Source: Sphingomonas phyllosphaerae
Lineage (GTDB): Bacteria; Pseudomonadota; Alphaproteobacteria; Sphingomonadales; Sphingomonadaceae
DNA: 64,000 nt
Direction of reading: 5' to 3'
NCBI RefSeq assembly: GCF_029623345.1
Contig: NZ_JAPYKH010000002.1
Coordinates: forward strand, 248,001-312,000
Shown here piece after piece: positions 8,647 through 18,514 of the stretch; the first letter of the stretch is position 1; each line of letters starts with the position of its first letter. A model generated the notes under the pieces. The model made no database searches and was not told the origin of the DNA. It was given only the letters and a program-made list of their open reading frames with translations. Both the position numbers and the translations under genes were made by a program.

Positions 8647-8747
8647 TCCGTTGCAGCGGGGCTGCGGCAGTCGTACCGAGAAATAGAAGATGCCACGCGG
8701 TCGCCGCGGAGAGAACATCGTAGTATGATTATTTGGAAGGGGATGTG

Positions 8748-11700
8748 ATGATCTTCGAGGACAGGCCAGCCCGCGGCGGCCATACCCGATTTCGTAACAG
8801 GGCCGTTCTGACCGGGGTTTCCGTGACGGCGATGTGCGTCGTCGCGCTGGCCGCGCCGGCGTTCGCGCAGACCGGCCCGGCGACCGGGCAGAACACCGCC
8901 GGCGCGGCCACCTCGCCGAACACGCCGGGCGCGGATCCGGCGGCGCAAAACAGCGGTGACACGCCCGCGACGGACGCTGGAGGCGCGGACGATGTCGTTG
9001 TCACCGGCATCCGGCAGAGCCTGGCCAACGCCCAGAACATCAAGCGCAACTCCGACACCGTCGTCGATGCGATCACTGCGCAGGACATCGGCGCGCTGCC
9101 CGATCGCTCGGTCACCGAAGCGCTGCAGCGCGTGCCGGGCGTCTCGATCAACCGCTTCGCCGGCAACAACGACCCCGACCATTTCTCGGTCGAGGGCTCG
9201 GGTGTGAACGTTCGCGGCCTCAATTTCGTCCGCTCCGAGTTCAACGGACGCGACACCTTCTCGGCCGGCATTGGCGGCCAGGCGATCAACTTCGCCGACG
9301 TCCCCTCCGAGCTGCTCGGCTCGGTCGAAGTATACAAGAACGCCACCGCCGATCTGGTCGAGGGCGGGCTCGCCGGTACGGTCAATCTCAACACGCGCAA
9401 GCCGTTCGACAACAAGGGCTTTCACATCGGCGGCGGGGTCGAGGCGAACTATGGCGACTTCGCCAAGAAATGGTCGCCGACGGGCTCGCTGCTGGTCTCG
9501 AACACCTGGGACACGCCGATCGGCCGATTCGGCATCCTGGCGAACGCTTCCTACTCGCGGCTGAAGAGCCGCGCCGACGGCATCCAGGTCACCAACTTCC
9601 AGACGCGTGACGGCGTCCAGGCAGCGACCGGCACGGGCACCAACACCACCGTGACGTGCCGCAACCAGCTGCCCGGCACGACCGACGGCTTCACGCTGCT
9701 GCCCGGCACGGTCAACGGCGTCGGTGGCCAGTCCTTCCCGAACCCCGCCAACGTCTGCGGTGCGCAGGGCACGGCGGGCGCGGACGGCTATGCCGACCCC
9801 ACCGCGATCGCTTATGCGCCGATCGGCGGGCAGTTCCGCAGCCAGGACTATGACCGCAAGCGCGACGGCCAGGCGCTGGCGGTGCAATGGCAGAGCACCG
9901 ACGAGCGCACCACCTTCACCGCGCAGTTCCTGCGCACCCATTCGAGCAGCGCCTGGGGCGAGCATACGTTCGAGACCGCGCCCGATCTGTCCGAGTACAG
10001 CACCTATCCGGCGGGCTGCCAGCAGAACGGCAACGGCCCGCTCAATGGCGCGAACCAGAGCACCACGCGCGCCGAGTGCCAGCTGAACGGCGCCGGCCAG
10101 TTCCAGTTCGGCGAGAACCAGCGGGGCAACGGCTACAACCCGGGGGGCGGACCGTATCCGAATTTCGCCTATGATGACGGCGGACTGTTCCAGAGCGGCT
10201 TCATCACGCTGCCCGGCAACGGCTGGCGCACCTCGTCGAGCGGCGACCCGACGACCAGGGTGCCGACCGGCGGCACGCAGCAGTCACTTTCGCGGCGCCA
10301 GGTCTATGATGAGAACCTCGTCAAGGATGCGGGCTTCAACCTGAAGATCAATCCGGACGATCGTTGGTCGATCAACCTCGACGTCGACTATACCTATGCC
10401 AAGCACGACGTCACCGATCTCAGCGTTTTCGGTTCGACCTTCGCCGACTCCGAGCTCGATCTGACCGGCAACCTGCCCGTCGTCGTCCCGCACAAGCCGC
10501 TGACACTCGCGGCCAATTGGGCGTCGCCGAACCCGGCGATGGCGGCGGCGAGCGACTCCGATTACTTCCAGAACCGCGACTTCCAGTTCTGGCGCGCGGC
10601 GATGGACCATATCGAGCATAGCGTCGGCTCGGAATATCAGATCAAGGGTGACTTCGCGTACAAGTTCGACGACGGCGACTTCCTGCAGCGCGTTAAATTC
10701 GGCGCGCGCTACGCCGAGCGTTCGCAGGACGTGCGTTATACCGCTTACAATTGGGGTGCGATCAGTGAGGTCTGGTCGGGGCGGGCTGACGGCACCTCCG
10801 GACTGCCGGTCTCGTTCAACCAGGGCGACACCAGCCGTTCTTCGCTCTACTCGTTCGACAATTTCTTCCGCGGCCAGACTGCCGCACCGCCCAGCGCTTA
10901 TTACTACAACGGCGACTTGGTCGGTGACTACAATGGCGCCACCAACTTCTTCCAGACGCAGAATGACATCTGGCGCAACACCAACGGGGCGACCGCGACC
11001 AATCGCTTCCTCGCCGCGGGCCAGCGCGTCGGCGCGATCCCCGGGACCGCGTTCCTTCCGTCCGAGGTGTCGAACGTCAACCAGCAGGACACCGCAGCCT
11101 ATGCGATGCTCCAGTTCGGCAACAACGAGCCGGTGTTCGGCGGCATCCGGCTGTCGGGCAACGTGGGATTGCGCTACGTCCGCACCACGGTCCGGTCGCG
11201 CACCGAGACCGCGGTGCCGAACCAGACCGAGCTCGGCGTCACCGATCCTTATTCCACGCGCTGTGTCGCGAGTGTGCGCAACCTACCCGATGGAACGTCT
11301 CAGACCGTGCAGCCGGGCGGGGTTTGTGCCCTTGGCGAGACGCAATATGAGCAGCTGCGCACCTTCGCGACGCCGGGCTATGCCTCGCAGCCGGCGAACT
11401 TCACCAACAGCTACAATTACTTCCTGCCGAGCGCGAACCTCAAGTTCGGCGTCACCAATGACCTGATCGTCCGCCTGGCAGGGTCGAAGGTGCTGACCCG
11501 GCCGGACTTCGCCAACATCCGGCCGTACGTGACCTACGCGCTCGAACCGGGCTCGGGCACGGTGACGATCAACGCGGGCAATCCGTACCTCAAGCCGGCT
11601 ACCGCGTGGCAGTTCGACGCGACCATCGAATGGTACTTCGGCCGCGTCGGCCAGATCTCGCTCGACGCTTTCTACAAAACGGTTGACGGCTTTTTCTACC

Positions 11701-12305
11701 AGTCGCTGGTCAATCGCTCGATCACCAACAACGGCATCACCCAGAACATCCAGGCTCGCGGCCCTGCCAATTACGACGGCAAGGGCAAGATCAAGGGCTT
11801 CGAGGTCGCCTATCAGCAGACCTTCGATTTCCTGCCGAGTTTTCTCGGCGGCTTCGGTTTCAACGGCAATTACACCTATATCGACAGCTCTGGTCTGCCC
11901 AATTCCTTCCTCAACGGCGGCACGCCGTCCTCGGGTTCGACGATCCCGAAGGGCAATCTGCCGCTGGAGGGACTATCGAAGCACAACGTCAATGCCACCC
12001 TCTTCTACGAAAGAGGCCCGGTGTCGCTGCGCGCCGCATACAACTGGCGCTCGCGTTTCCTGCTCACCGCGGCGGACGTGATCTTCCCCTATACGTCGAT
12101 CTTCAACGACGCGACCGGGCAGCTCGACGCGTCGGCCTTCATCAACCTCAACAAATGGGTCAAGCTCGGCGTCCAGGGGGTCAATCTGACCAACACGACG
12201 ACCAAGCTGCTCCAAGCCTATAAAGGCGGCTCGGATGATCTCGCGCCGCGTTCCTACTTCACCAACGATCGGCGCTATTCGATCATCCTGCGCGCCAATT
12301 ACTGA
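8748..12305 (+). CDS. TonB-dependent receptor (large, sphingomonad type)
   Basis: A 1185-residue outer-membrane TonB-dependent receptor. It has a signal segment (residues ~20-42, ending AFAQ), an Ala/Gly/Pro/Thr-rich linker, a TonB-box-like DDVVVTGIR, a plug domain (QDIGALPDRSVTEALQRVPG) and a ~950-residue beta-barrel ending in an aromatic-type terminus (IILRANY). This organisation matches the Xanthomonas/Caulobacter receptor subfamily that imports oligosaccharides. ATG 8748 is chosen over upstream TTG/GTG because GGAAGGGG at 8735-8742 is well spaced for it. It is divergent from the halogenase operon and converges on the GH9-GH10 pair, so its ligand may be a plant-type polysaccharide fragment or whatever the halogenase system acts on. 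Long extracellular loops contain Cys pairs. Confidence 0.92.
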   Translation: MIFEDRPARGGHTRFRNRAVLTGVSVTAMCVVALAAPAFAQTGPATGQNTAGAATSPNTPGADPAAQNSGDTPATDAGGADDVVVTGIRQSLANAQNIKRNSDTVVDAITAQDIGALPDRSVTEALQRVPGVSINRFAGNNDPDHFSVEGSGVNVRGLNFVRSEFNGRDTFSAGIGGQAINFADVPSELLGSVEVYKNATADLVEGGLAGTVNLNTRKPFDNKGFHIGGGVEANYGDFAKKWSPTGSLLVSNTWDTPIGRFGILANASYSRLKSRADGIQVTNFQTRDGVQAATGTGTNTTVTCRNQLPGTTDGFTLLPGTVNGVGGQSFPNPANVCGAQGTAGADGYADPTAIAYAPIGGQFRSQDYDRKRDGQALAVQWQSTDERTTFTAQFLRTHSSSAWGEHTFETAPDLSEYSTYPAGCQQNGNGPLNGANQSTTRAECQLNGAGQFQFGENQRGNGYNPGGGPYPNFAYDDGGLFQSGFITLPGNGWRTSSSGDPTTRVPTGGTQQSLSRRQVYDENLVKDAGFNLKINPDDRWSINLDVDYTYAKHDVTDLSVFGSTFADSELDLTGNLPVVVPHKPLTLAANWASPNPAMAAASDSDYFQNRDFQFWRAAMDHIEHSVGSEYQIKGDFAYKFDDGDFLQRVKFGARYAERSQDVRYTAYNWGAISEVWSGRADGTSGLPVSFNQGDTSRSSLYSFDNFFRGQTAAPPSAYYYNGDLVGDYNGATNFFQTQNDIWRNTNGATATNRFLAAGQRVGAIPGTAFLPSEVSNVNQQDTAAYAMLQFGNNEPVFGGIRLSGNVGLRYVRTTVRSRTETAVPNQTELGVTDPYSTRCVASVRNLPDGTSQTVQPGGVCALGETQYEQLRTFATPGYASQPANFTNSYNYFLPSANLKFGVTNDLIVRLAGSKVLTRPDFANIRPYVTYALEPGSGTVTINAGNPYLKPATAWQFDATIEWYFGRVGQISLDAFYKTVDGFFYQSLVNRSITNNGITQNIQARGPANYDGKGKIKGFEVAYQQTFDFLPSFLGGFGFNGNYTYIDSSGLPNSFLNGGTPSSGSTIPKGNLPLEGLSKHNVNATLFYERGPVSLRAAYNWRSRFLLTAADVIFPYTSIFNDATGQLDASAFINLNKWVKLGVQGVNLTNTTTKLLQAYKGGSDDLAPRSYFTNDRRYSIILRANY

Positions 12306-12310
12306 CGAGC

Positions 12311-12340
12311 TCGCCCGCCGGACCGTGCTCCGGCGGGCGA
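12311..12340. terminator. Bidirectional terminator hairpin
   Basis: A perfect 12-bp stem (TCGCCCGCCGGA/TCCGGCGGGCGA) with a 6-base loop, six bases after the TonB receptor stop and ten bases from the stop of the convergent GH10 gene. There is no strong T-run on either side. Confidence 0.65.
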
Positions 12341-12350
12341 TGACGACGCA

Positions 12351-13484
12351 TCACGCGCGCGCGGGTGCCTCCGCCAGCGCGCGCGCGATCGCGGCGTGCA
12401 GCGGCTTTGGGCGATAGTCGACGTCATAGGGGCAGGGACGGCGGGGTGCCTTGTCCGGGCGCGGCTCGAACGGGCCAATCCAGCTGAAGCGGTCGCTCAG
12501 TCCCCAGGCGAGCACGTCGCGCAGCCCCGGGTAGCTCAGCGTCACGTCGAGGTAGCGGCGTGCGTAATCGGCGACGCCGCGGTCGCGCGCGGCGAGCTCC
12601 ACCGGCAGACCGTTGTCGCGCACGTCGAACTCGGTGATCAGCAGGCGATAGCCCATCGCGGTCACCGCATCGAGGAAGCGCCGCCACTCGGCCTCATAGG
12701 TGCGCGCGCTCGCCGCGGTGTCGCTGCCGGCGGTGACGATATGCGATTGCAGCCCGAGCGCATCGACCGGCGTGCCGCGCTGGCGGAAGCCTTCCAGCAG
12801 CCGCAGCACGCCGGCGCGGTGCGCCGCGTTGCCAGGCTCCCAGCTCATGTAATCGTTGTAGACCAGTTCGGCGTGCGGGGCGGCCGCTCGCGCGGTGCGG
12901 AAGGCAAGGTCCAGCGTGGCGGCGGTGCCGCCGATCGCCTGACTGAGCGCGGTTTCCTCCAGCACGCCGGTCTCGGGCGTCACCGCCTCGTTGACGACGT
13001 CGTAGCTGCTGATGCGCGTGCCGTAGCGGCGCGTGACCGTCTCGATATGCTCGCGCAGGATGCGCGCCCCCTCGGTCGCGGGACGCGCACCGAAATCATG
13101 CGCCTCGAGCCAGCGCGGCATCCACTTGCGCCGCTGCCACAGCAGGTTGTGCCCGCGCAGCGCCATGTGTTCGCGCGCGGCATAGTTCGCGATGCGGTCG
13201 AAGGCGGCGAAGTCGAACTGGTCCGGGGCAGGGCGCAGGTGCTGCCACTTCATCTCGTTCTCGGCGACGAGCACGCCGCAGTCGGCGCGCAGCAGCGCGG
13301 CATAGCGCGGGTTGTCCGGAGAGGCGCCCTGCGGTCGGCTCGACAGCGCCGAGCCGAACCGGAGTCCGCGTGGGCGCGCGATGGCGTCGAGCCCGGGCGC
13401 ACCGCTCGCCCCCATGCCGGGCCCGGCCGCCAGCGCCGCGGTGAGCGCCGCCAGTCCCTCGCGTCGTGTCGGCGACCAGCTCAT
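12351..13484 (-). CDS. GH10 endo-1,4-beta-xylanase-like glycosidase
   Basis: A 377-residue glycoside hydrolase family 10 protein. Family members cleave beta-1,4-xylan internally with retention. The acid/base Glu166 is seen in DVVNEA and the nucleophile Glu285 in ITEFDV. The usual WHSQ segment of GH10 is replaced by WQRRK, so the negative subsites may differ from classical xylanases. The N-terminus (SPTRREGLAAL followed by a hydrophobic Ala/Gly stretch) looks like a Tat-type signal, implying a periplasmic or exported enzyme. ATG 13484 is preceded by GAGAGGAG. It follows the GH9 gene after 14 bases, and the two form a leftward operon ending at the hairpin 12311-12340. Confidence 0.9.
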   Translation of the reverse strand: MSWSPTRREGLAALTAALAAGPGMGASGAPGLDAIARPRGLRFGSALSSRPQGASPDNPRYAALLRADCGVLVAENEMKWQHLRPAPDQFDFAAFDRIANYAAREHMALRGHNLLWQRRKWMPRWLEAHDFGARPATEGARILREHIETVTRRYGTRISSYDVVNEAVTPETGVLEETALSQAIGGTAATLDLAFRTARAAAPHAELVYNDYMSWEPGNAAHRAGVLRLLEGFRQRGTPVDALGLQSHIVTAGSDTAASARTYEAEWRRFLDAVTAMGYRLLITEFDVRDNGLPVELAARDRGVADYARRYLDVTLSYPGLRDVLAWGLSDRFSWIGPFEPRPDKAPRRPCPYDVDYRPKPLHAAIARALAEAPARA

Positions 13485-13498
13485 GCGCGGCTCCTCTC

Positions 13499-15319
13499 TC
13501 AGCGTCGGTGCGTCGTGCGCGCGCCCGGTTGGTCCAGCGCTGAAGCGACCCAGAGCAGCGGCGCGTTCCAGTTTATCGCCACCTCGTTGAGCGCATAAGC
13601 GCGAATATCATCTGTCCAGCAGCGCTGCGGCGCGCAACTGCCCTTCATCTTGGCCGCGATCGGGTCCGCCATCGCGGTGGAGTTGGGGCCGCCGGAGACC
13701 ACGCCGGGCGGTGGGCCGGGCAGCGTGGCATCGAGCTGGTGCGCCCAGAAACGGTGGTGCGGATTGGTCAACGGTCGCGCGCCGAAGCCCGAGACATAGC
13801 TCTGGTCGAGCGGGTTGCGGCCGAGCACATAGTCCATTGCGTCGACCATGCCGTCGCGATAGCGCGCCGTACCGGTGAGCCGCTGCGCCACGCCGAGGAT
13901 CATCGCGCGGTTGAGGATCACCGCGTTCGATCCCCAGGGATAGTCGAGCGTGGCATAAGGGATGCGATAGCCGCTCCGCGCCTCCTCGGCGAGGAAGCCG
14001 TCGGCCGCGGCGATCAGCGCGCGGCGGGCCGGCGTTGCTTCGCTCGCCGGCACGCCTGCGACGGTGGCGAGCGTGATCGTGCCCGCAGCCGCGACATGGC
14101 CCCAGTCGGGCGCGCGCACCGCCGCGACGTGCCACGGCGAGCGTCGCAGCGCCGCCGCAAAAAGCGGCTCGTGCGTGGTGGCGTACAATTCGGTCGCGGC
14201 CCAATAGAATTCGTCGCTCACGTCGTCGTCGCCATAGCCGCCGCTGCCGGTAAAGCTGTTGGTGGCATAGACCTGCGGCGCGCGCTGCGCGGCGGCATAG
14301 GCGCGGCGCGCGGAGTCGAGGCAGGTGGCGCTGAAGCCCGGGTCGATCGTCCGCCAGATCCGCGCGCACTGCGCCGCGGTGGCGGCGAGGTTGAGCGTCG
14401 CGGCGGTGGTCGGCGGGTAGAGCAGCCGGTCCTCGCGGTCGTCGGCAGGGCGGGTCGGCAGTGCGGTCCAGCGGCGATCGGCGACCTTCTGGTGCGCCAT
14501 GCCGCCGGCGTCGATCGTCCGGAAGGCTGCGGGTGCAGCGCCGACCGGCACGGTCGCACGGGCACCGTCGGGAATCTGCATCGCCAGCAGGAAGCGCATC
14601 TCCCAGCGTGCCTCGTCGAGCAGGTCATCGACGCCGTTGCCGCTCTCGGGCAGGTTGCCGCGACCGTCGGCGAAGGGGAAGCGGTTGGCGCGTGCCTCGC
14701 GCTCATACAGGTTTTGCAGCGTCCACAGGGCGATGCCGCCGTTGACGACATATTTGCCGTGGTCGCCGGCATCATACCAGCCGCCGGCGACGTCGAGGCG
14801 ATAGTCGCAACCGACCCATGGCACGCCGCGCTCGTCCGCGCCGGAGAAGCACGGTGCGATCTCTTTCACGTGGCCGGCGGGGCGCGCCCAGCGCGGCTCG
14901 CCGGCGTAACGCGGCTCGATCGCGATGCCCGCGCGAGTCTGGTAGAAATAGTGGAGCGCGGCCGCGGCGAGCGGCGCGTAGAGGTCGGCGCGGACGACGA
15001 AGGGCCGGCTGGTCTCTCCCGCCACCGACAGCCGATAGGCACCCGGCTCGGTAAGGCGCGAGAGATCGACGAGGTGGACGTGATCGCCCGACGCCGCGTC
15101 GTCGCCGACGGGCACGGTCTCGCCTGTGGCTACCACGACATCGTCGACGTCGCGCACCTGCCAAGGCAACGGTGTGGTCGACGCGTCGGCGACGATCGCT
15201 CGCTTGCTGGCATCCGGCAGAAAGCCGATCTGATTGAGATGGATCGCGGAGGGCGGCGGCGCTGCGCCGATCGAGGCGGCGGTCACCAGCAGGATGGGCA
15301 TGAAACGGCGAAGATACAT
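13499..15319 (-). CDS. GH9 endoglucanase/cellulase-like with N-terminal Ig-like domain
   Basis: A 606-residue exported protein: a short signal peptide (ends near residue 20), an N-terminal immunoglobulin-like CelD_N domain (~25-115, starting IHLNQIGFLP), then a GH9 (alpha/alpha)6 catalytic domain. GH9 enzymes invert beta-1,4 bonds of cellulose, xyloglucan or mixed glucans. The nucleophile region GGWYDAGDHGKYV, the NPHHRF histidine motif and the C-terminal general acid Glu in NEVAINWNAPL are all visible. No convincing ribosome site precedes ATG 15319; ATG 15303 (MPILLV) is an alternative. It is paired with GH10 and close to the large TonB receptor, suggesting hemicellulose or glucan trimming. 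No dockerin or carbohydrate-binding module is present. Confidence 0.9.
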   Translation of the reverse strand: MYLRRFMPILLVTAASIGAAPPPSAIHLNQIGFLPDASKRAIVADASTTPLPWQVRDVDDVVVATGETVPVGDDAASGDHVHLVDLSRLTEPGAYRLSVAGETSRPFVVRADLYAPLAAAALHYFYQTRAGIAIEPRYAGEPRWARPAGHVKEIAPCFSGADERGVPWVGCDYRLDVAGGWYDAGDHGKYVVNGGIALWTLQNLYEREARANRFPFADGRGNLPESGNGVDDLLDEARWEMRFLLAMQIPDGARATVPVGAAPAAFRTIDAGGMAHQKVADRRWTALPTRPADDREDRLLYPPTTAATLNLAATAAQCARIWRTIDPGFSATCLDSARRAYAAAQRAPQVYATNSFTGSGGYGDDDVSDEFYWAATELYATTHEPLFAAALRRSPWHVAAVRAPDWGHVAAAGTITLATVAGVPASEATPARRALIAAADGFLAEEARSGYRIPYATLDYPWGSNAVILNRAMILGVAQRLTGTARYRDGMVDAMDYVLGRNPLDQSYVSGFGARPLTNPHHRFWAHQLDATLPGPPPGVVSGGPNSTAMADPIAAKMKGSCAPQRCWTDDIRAYALNEVAINWNAPLLWVASALDQPGARTTHRR

Positions 15320-15514
15320 GCGTTCAGTCTAGTGACGCCTGCCGAAAAGCGAAGCGTTTTGAAGGGGTTCTTGCCCCAGCGCTGGTCGAGACTCATGCAC
15401 CGGCGTTGCTCCGCTCGGAAAAACTTTGTCACCCGCGAGCTAATCGTGGGCCTTACGCCAAGCATAGATCACTCATCGTGTCGAAGACCCACAAGCATCG
15501 AGGGAAGCAAGCTG

Positions 15515-15715
15515 ATGACGGTACGAGGGCTCGCTGTGTGGTTTGCCGTGGCAGGCGGTCTTCTGGCGATCCTCGTCGCGGTCGATCGACCACATTGGTT
15601 CGGGTTGGAAGCGGCCGCGACCAGCATCGATGGTCGCGCGTCCGTGATGGCGGCAGGTAACGCCAGCCGGGCTGCGCCGTGGAAAATCGACCGGCAGGGT
15701 GAGATCGAACGTTGA
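15515..15715 (+). CDS. Small hypothetical membrane-anchored protein (66 aa)
   Basis: An unrecognised 66-residue product with one hydrophobic segment at residues ~7-24 and a hydrophilic tail. ATG 15515 is preceded by GAGGGA at 15501-15506. A perfect intrinsic-terminator-like hairpin begins exactly at its stop codon, which supports a real transcription unit, and it is divergent from the GH9 gene. The frame extends much further upstream only as a shadow of GH9. I assign no function; it could be a small inner-membrane or exported protein. Confidence 0.5.
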   Translation: MTVRGLAVWFAVAGGLLAILVAVDRPHWFGLEAAATSIDGRASVMAAGNASRAAPWKIDRQGEIER

Positions 15716-15738
15716 AGGCCGATGTGGCCATCGGCCTT
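15715..15738 (+). terminator. Terminator hairpin of small ORF
   Basis: A perfect 10-bp stem (AAGGCCGATG/CATCGGCCTT) with a TGGC loop, starting at the last base of the stop codon of the 66-aa ORF. The A and T runs at the stem ends fit an intrinsic terminator. Confidence 0.65.
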
Positions 15739-16203
15739 ATCGACGCGTGTCGACGCCGTAAGCCGCCTCTCGACCGCGGCACGGCGTAACGTCGCGTCGC
15801 TGGATCAAGGCGGAACGGTGAAGCCAGCCACACATCGGAAGGTGAGAAGGCGCAACCGGGGGGATGAATCAACGCCGAGTTACAGATTGCAGCACAGGGT
15901 CACCAAGCGCGTCATGGCCTCCGTCCGTTTCGCCCGGGCGAGTGATGATGGCGCACGTCTCGCCGCGATCCTTGCTTCCAGCCGCACCGATCTCTTCATG
16001 GAACAGGCCAGCGCTCAGGCGCTTGCCTTGTCGAGCGAGTGAGGCGCGCAGGTTTTCTTCATGACGAGTGAGTCGATGACGCCGGATATGCTGCAACAGC
16101 GCGGATGAGGACCGGCGCTCGCCTCGCCGGATCGCGCGCACCCGGAGATCGAGGGGCGGACGCAGAGAGAAGGGGCGAGCGACACGGACGCTCAAGCGAT
16201 GGA
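15739..16203. other. Intergenic stretch, no supported gene
   Basis: About 460 bases between the small ORF terminator and the end of the catalase gene. Short frames exist on both strands, but none has a ribosome site, family resemblance or consistent codon bias. I see no RNA gene. Confidence 0.5.
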
Positions 16204-16244
16204 ACGACGCGGCTGGTCCTGCGCGCAAGGGCCGGCCGCGTCGT
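16204..16244 (-). terminator. Inverted repeat downstream of catalase
   Basis: A perfect 10-bp inverted repeat (ACGACGCGGC/GCCGCGTCGT) with a 21-base loop, three bases after the catalase stop codon. It may terminate the catalase transcript; there is no T-run. Confidence 0.4.
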
Positions 16245-16247
16245 CGA

Positions 16248-18335
16248 TCACGCCAGCGTACGAACCTTGGGCTCCCGATCCCAGTAGCGCTTCTTCGCCG
16301 CCTCGACGAAGCCGGCAAGGTCGGTGACACCGTCGTCAGGTTCGACCCCGGCCTTGTCGAGCAGCGGCTTGGCGGCCGCATTGTACCCGATCGCTTTCAG
16401 ATGACCGAAAGCATCCATCACCCATTGGACGGCGGCGCCTTCCTTGAGCAGCTTGGCGCAGGCAGCCTCCGCCAGGATCACCACGCATGCGTCCACCGTC
16501 ACCGACGGCTGGCCGAACAGTTGCGCGTCCGCGGCGATTGCAGGGCCGCCGGAGAGCGGCACCTTGCCGACCTTCGGCGCGATCGTCATCGGCGTGCCGC
16601 CAGCCTGCTTCACCGCGTCCTTCACCGCGTTGAGCTCGCCGGCGTCCGTGCCGTCGGCGATCAGGATGCCGACAGTACGACCCTCCAGCGTGTGCTTCTC
16701 GAGCGGCCCGCGGATGATGCGCAGCGCGGGAGAAGGATCCATGTCGAGCACGGGCGCCGCCGTCTTCGAGGCCGGCGGCAGGTCCATCGCGAGGCCGTCG
16801 GCGACGCGGCTGGCGAGACTCTCGTCGACGTTGCGGAGATTGGCCAACACCGCGACGCGGATATGCTCGAGACTGACCTTGCTCAGCTCGAATACCAGCG
16901 CCGAGGCGATATGCGCCTGCTCGGCCGGATCCATCGAGCGGAAGAACAAGCGCGCCTGGCTGTAATGGTCGGCGAAGCTCTCGGGGCGGACGCGCAGTTT
17001 CGGGCCTTCTTCCTGCGACGGGAAGGTAATGTAACCTCCGGCCGGGTCTTCGCGGGCGCCGGCTTCCTCTCCCGCGCGGGCAAGGCTGTTAGGCTCGTAA
17101 TTGGCGCGGCCTTTCGGCACCGCCATCTGCATGTGACCGTCGCGCTGCTGGTTCATGAAAGGGCAGCCCGCCGCGGCGGCACGTCCCTTGGCAGCGTTGA
17201 TCGGCAGTTGGTGGAAATTGACCGAGCCGAGGCGCGATAACTGCGTATCGGTGTAGCTGAAGAGCCGACCCTGCAGCAATGGATCGTTGGAAAAGCCGAT
17301 GCCGGGGACGACATGGCTCGGGACGAAGGCGGCCTGTTCGGTCTCGGCGAAGAAATTGTCGGGGTAGCGGTCGAGCACCATCTTGCCGACGATCGTGACG
17401 GGCAGGACCTCCTCCGGGATGATCTTGGTCGCGTCGAGCACGTCGTACGGCTGGCTGTTGGCGAACTCCTCGTCGAACAGCTGGACGCCCAGCTCCCAGG
17501 TCGGGAAGTCACCGCGATCGATGCTCTCGAACAGGTTGCGGCGCTGGAAGTCGGGATCGGCGCCGGCGATCTTCACCGTCTCGTCCCAGATGGTCGAGGC
17601 GAGACCCGCCATGGGCTTCCAGTGGAACTTGACGAAGGTGCTTTTCCCGTCCTTGTTGATGAACCGGAAGGTGTGGACCCCAAACCCTTCCATGTTGGCG
17701 AAGGTGCGCGGCAGCGTTCGGTCCGACATCGCCCACATGATCATGTGGGTCGATTCAGGCATCAGGCTGATGAAGTCCCAGAAGGTGTCGTGCGCGGTTG
17801 CCGCTTGGGGGTAGCCGCGATCGGCTTCCATCTTGGCGGCATGGATCAGGTCGGGGAACTTGATCGCGTCCTGGATGAAGAAGACGGGGATATTGTTGCC
17901 GACGAGATCCCAATTGCCCTGGCGAGTGTAGAACTTCACCGCGAAGCCACGCACGTCGCGCGGCGTATCGACCGACCCCGCGCCGCCCGCGACGGTGGAG
18001 AAGCGCGTGAACACCTCGGTGCGCTGACCTTCCTTCTGGAACAGGTCGGCAACGGTGATGTCGGCGAGGCTCTTCGTGCACTCGAAATAGCCGTGCGCGG
18101 CAGAACCGCGCGCGTGGACGATGCGCTCGGGGATGCGCTCGTGATCGAAGTGATTGATCTTCTCGCGATAGATCTCGTCTTCTAGCAGGACTGGACCGCG
18201 CGGACCGGCCTTGAGCTGATTCTGGTTGTCGGCGATCGGTGTCCCGTGATTGGTGGTAAGGACGGGATGCGCATCGTCGGCAACCTGATGCGTTTCACCA
18301 CCCGCGCCGGTGTCGCGTGAGAATGTCTCGGCCAT
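16248..18335 (-). CDS. katE: Large-subunit (HPII-type) catalase
   Basis: A 695-residue clade-2 monofunctional haem catalase that disproportionates hydrogen peroxide in the cytoplasm. The distal His lies in [15 protein letters not shown], the distal Asn in [18 protein letters not shown], and the proximal haem Tyr in RLFSYTDTQ. Residues ~550-690 form the C-terminal flavodoxin/GATase-like domain typical of KatE ([28 protein letters not shown]). Length matches the large-subunit class. ATG 18335 has an ideal AAGGAG seven bases upstream. Monocistronic. Catalases of this class often belong to the general stress response of alphaproteobacteria; no clear EcfG-type promoter was recognised here. Confidence 0.95.
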   Translation of the reverse strand: MAETFSRDTGAGGETHQVADDAHPVLTTNHGTPIADNQNQLKAGPRGPVLLEDEIYREKINHFDHERIPERIVHARGSAAHGYFECTKSLADITVADLFQKEGQRTEVFTRFSTVAGGAGSVDTPRDVRGFAVKFYTRQGNWDLVGNNIPVFFIQDAIKFPDLIHAAKMEADRGYPQAATAHDTFWDFISLMPESTHMIMWAMSDRTLPRTFANMEGFGVHTFRFINKDGKSTFVKFHWKPMAGLASTIWDETVKIAGADPDFQRRNLFESIDRGDFPTWELGVQLFDEEFANSQPYDVLDATKIIPEEVLPVTIVGKMVLDRYPDNFFAETEQAAFVPSHVVPGIGFSNDPLLQGRLFSYTDTQLSRLGSVNFHQLPINAAKGRAAAAGCPFMNQQRDGHMQMAVPKGRANYEPNSLARAGEEAGAREDPAGGYITFPSQEEGPKLRVRPESFADHYSQARLFFRSMDPAEQAHIASALVFELSKVSLEHIRVAVLANLRNVDESLASRVADGLAMDLPPASKTAAPVLDMDPSPALRIIRGPLEKHTLEGRTVGILIADGTDAGELNAVKDAVKQAGGTPMTIAPKVGKVPLSGGPAIAADAQLFGQPSVTVDACVVILAEAACAKLLKEGAAVQWVMDAFGHLKAIGYNAAAKPLLDKAGVEPDDGVTDLAGFVEAAKKRYWDREPKVRTLA

Positions 18336-18461
18336 GTTAGCTCCTTGGGACTTAACCGAGCGAACGGATCAGCGCGACCGTCGGGTACATGTGTGATCAA
18401 AATTAATACGTTGTGAGAGGAGGCGCCTCCGCCAAGCGGCCGGCGAGGAAGAGCGCGGCGC

Positions 18462-18509
18462 CTCGTCGCGCGCGGGCACGCAGATCTCGTCGCGCGCGGG
18501 CACGCAGAT
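18462..18509. repeat. Perfect 24-bp tandem duplication
   Basis: The 24 bases at 18462-18485 are repeated without mismatch at 18486-18509 (unit begins CTCGTCGCGC, ends CACGCAGAT). It lies between the catalase start and the hairpin after the stress protein gene, outside any supported coding region. Confidence 0.85.
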
Positions 18510-18514
18510 GGCGA

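Noticed and set aside
15869..16381. 170-codon open frame on the - strand overlapping the end of catalase
   Set aside because: It overlaps catalase out of frame, is Arg/Ser-rich and has no recognisable family.
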